Shown here: positions 6,053 to 6,342 of the stretch, one piece after another | How positions within the stretch are numbered: position 1 is the stretch's first letter | Layout of the letters: each line of letters starts with the position of its first letter | Assembly (NCBI GenBank): GCA_002320935.1 | Contig: DCLG01000109.1 | Location: 60,021-66,362, forward strand | From: Pedobacter sp. UBA1654 | Lineage (GTDB): Bacteria > Bacteroidota > Bacteroidia > Sphingobacteriales > Sphingobacteriaceae | Reading direction: 5' to 3' | DNA length: 6,342 nt | Position numbers and translations under genes: made by a program | Notes under the pieces: generated by a model | What the model was told of the DNA's origin: nothing | The model's input: the letters and a program-made list of their open reading frames with translations, nothing else | Databases searched by the model: none

Positions 6053-6342
6053 TTAATGAAATGCATTTGCGTTGGAATAAAACCGCCTGAACTGCAAAAT
6101 ATATTGGCTGGCCTGCAACAGGGTATGCGGGTCCATCTCGTGTACTTCATATCCTGAACCGATGTCACGAAGTAGTGTAATACAAAGCTTACCGCCAAGA
6201 TGCTCCCTGAACTCTTTTAATCCCGCCAGAATTGGTGCTTGAAGGTCATTGATTCTGATCAAAGGATGGGTGATGTCGAAAAAAGTAGCGAGCAGGTTGA
6301 GTACCCGCTGCAATTTTTCCTCGCTCAGCAAGCCAGCATACA
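6053..6342 (-). CDS. eboD: EboD-like sugar-phosphate cyclase / 3-dehydroquinate synthase homologue (C-terminal end, 5' part outside window)
   Basis: The last 95 codons of a gene entering from the right edge. The frame is open to base 6342 without a true start (an apparent TTG start at 6331 is an internal Leu), so the gene is cut by the window and not by mutation. The C-terminal signature GLKEFREHLGGKLCITLL followed by RDIGSGYEVHEMD is characteristic of the dehydroquinate synthase-like sugar-phosphate cyclases (2-epi-5-epi-valiolone synthase and EboD relatives), rather than AroB of the shikimate pathway, which lacks this ending as I recall it. These enzymes cyclise phosphorylated sugars with NAD+ and a divalent metal; their active-site residues lie in the missing part. 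Position immediately upstream of eboE and eboF supports eboD. A different cyclase substrate cannot be excluded from the fragment. Confidence 0.75.
   Translation of the reverse strand, partial: YAGLLSEEKLQRVLNLLATFFDITHPLIRINDLQAPILAGLKEFREHLGGKLCITLLRDIGSGYEVHEMDPHTLLQASQYILQFRRFYSNANAFH

Noticed and set aside
5956..6198. 80-codon minus-strand open frame across the eboD-eboE gap
   Set aside because: It overlaps the well-supported eboD C-terminus in another frame and has no recognisable motif; the gap is better described as non-coding.

Overview
The window looks like chromosomal DNA from a Bacteroidota bacterium, most likely a Sphingobacteriaceae-type organism (Pedobacter/Mucilaginibacter-like). 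The grounds are a PorX-type response regulator with a C-terminal PglZ/alkaline-phosphatase domain, the order porX-tsaE-'alanine dehydrogenase', AT-rich start regions mostly without strong Shine-Dalgarno sequences, and moderate GC content. The genus is an inference from remembered protein similarity, not a computed result. Coding density is very high. There are no RNA genes, mobile elements or CRISPR arrays that I can see.

Left half, + strand: the C-terminal ~330 residues of PorX (cut by the left edge), tsaE starting at the base after the porX stop, a 46-base gap, an alanine dehydrogenase/transhydrogenase-family gene, then after 7 bases an exported VanX/DdpX-type D-Ala-D-Ala dipeptidase. These four are spaced like one transcription unit. 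They combine a regulator tied to type IX secretion and envelope stress, a tRNA t6A-modification ATPase, and two proteins that could bear on alanine or peptidoglycan turnover.

Right half, - strand (transcribed right to left): the 3' end of a sugar-phosphate cyclase/3-dehydroquinate-synthase-like gene (eboD, cut by the right edge), a 126-base gap, eboE (TIM-barrel 'metabolite traffic' protein) and eboF (alkaline-phosphatase-superfamily protein). eboE and eboF share an ATGA stop/start overlap. This is the distal D-E-F part of an ebo cluster, a widespread but biochemically poorly understood gene set. In Nostoc punctiforme the cluster has been linked to moving a scytonemin precursor to the periplasm. 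The rest of the cluster (eboA-C) would be expected beyond the right edge.

The two units converge and their stop codons overlap by 6 bases at 3360-3365, leaving no intergenic terminator space. The points most worth a second look are: the 'alanine dehydrogenase' lacks both the catalytic Lys and the catalytic His of characterised alanine dehydrogenases (Ala107 and Gln128 instead), and EboF lacks several metal ligands of its superfamily (Gln200 and Glu239-Tyr240 in place of His and Asp-His). Both proteins probably do something other than their default annotations say.
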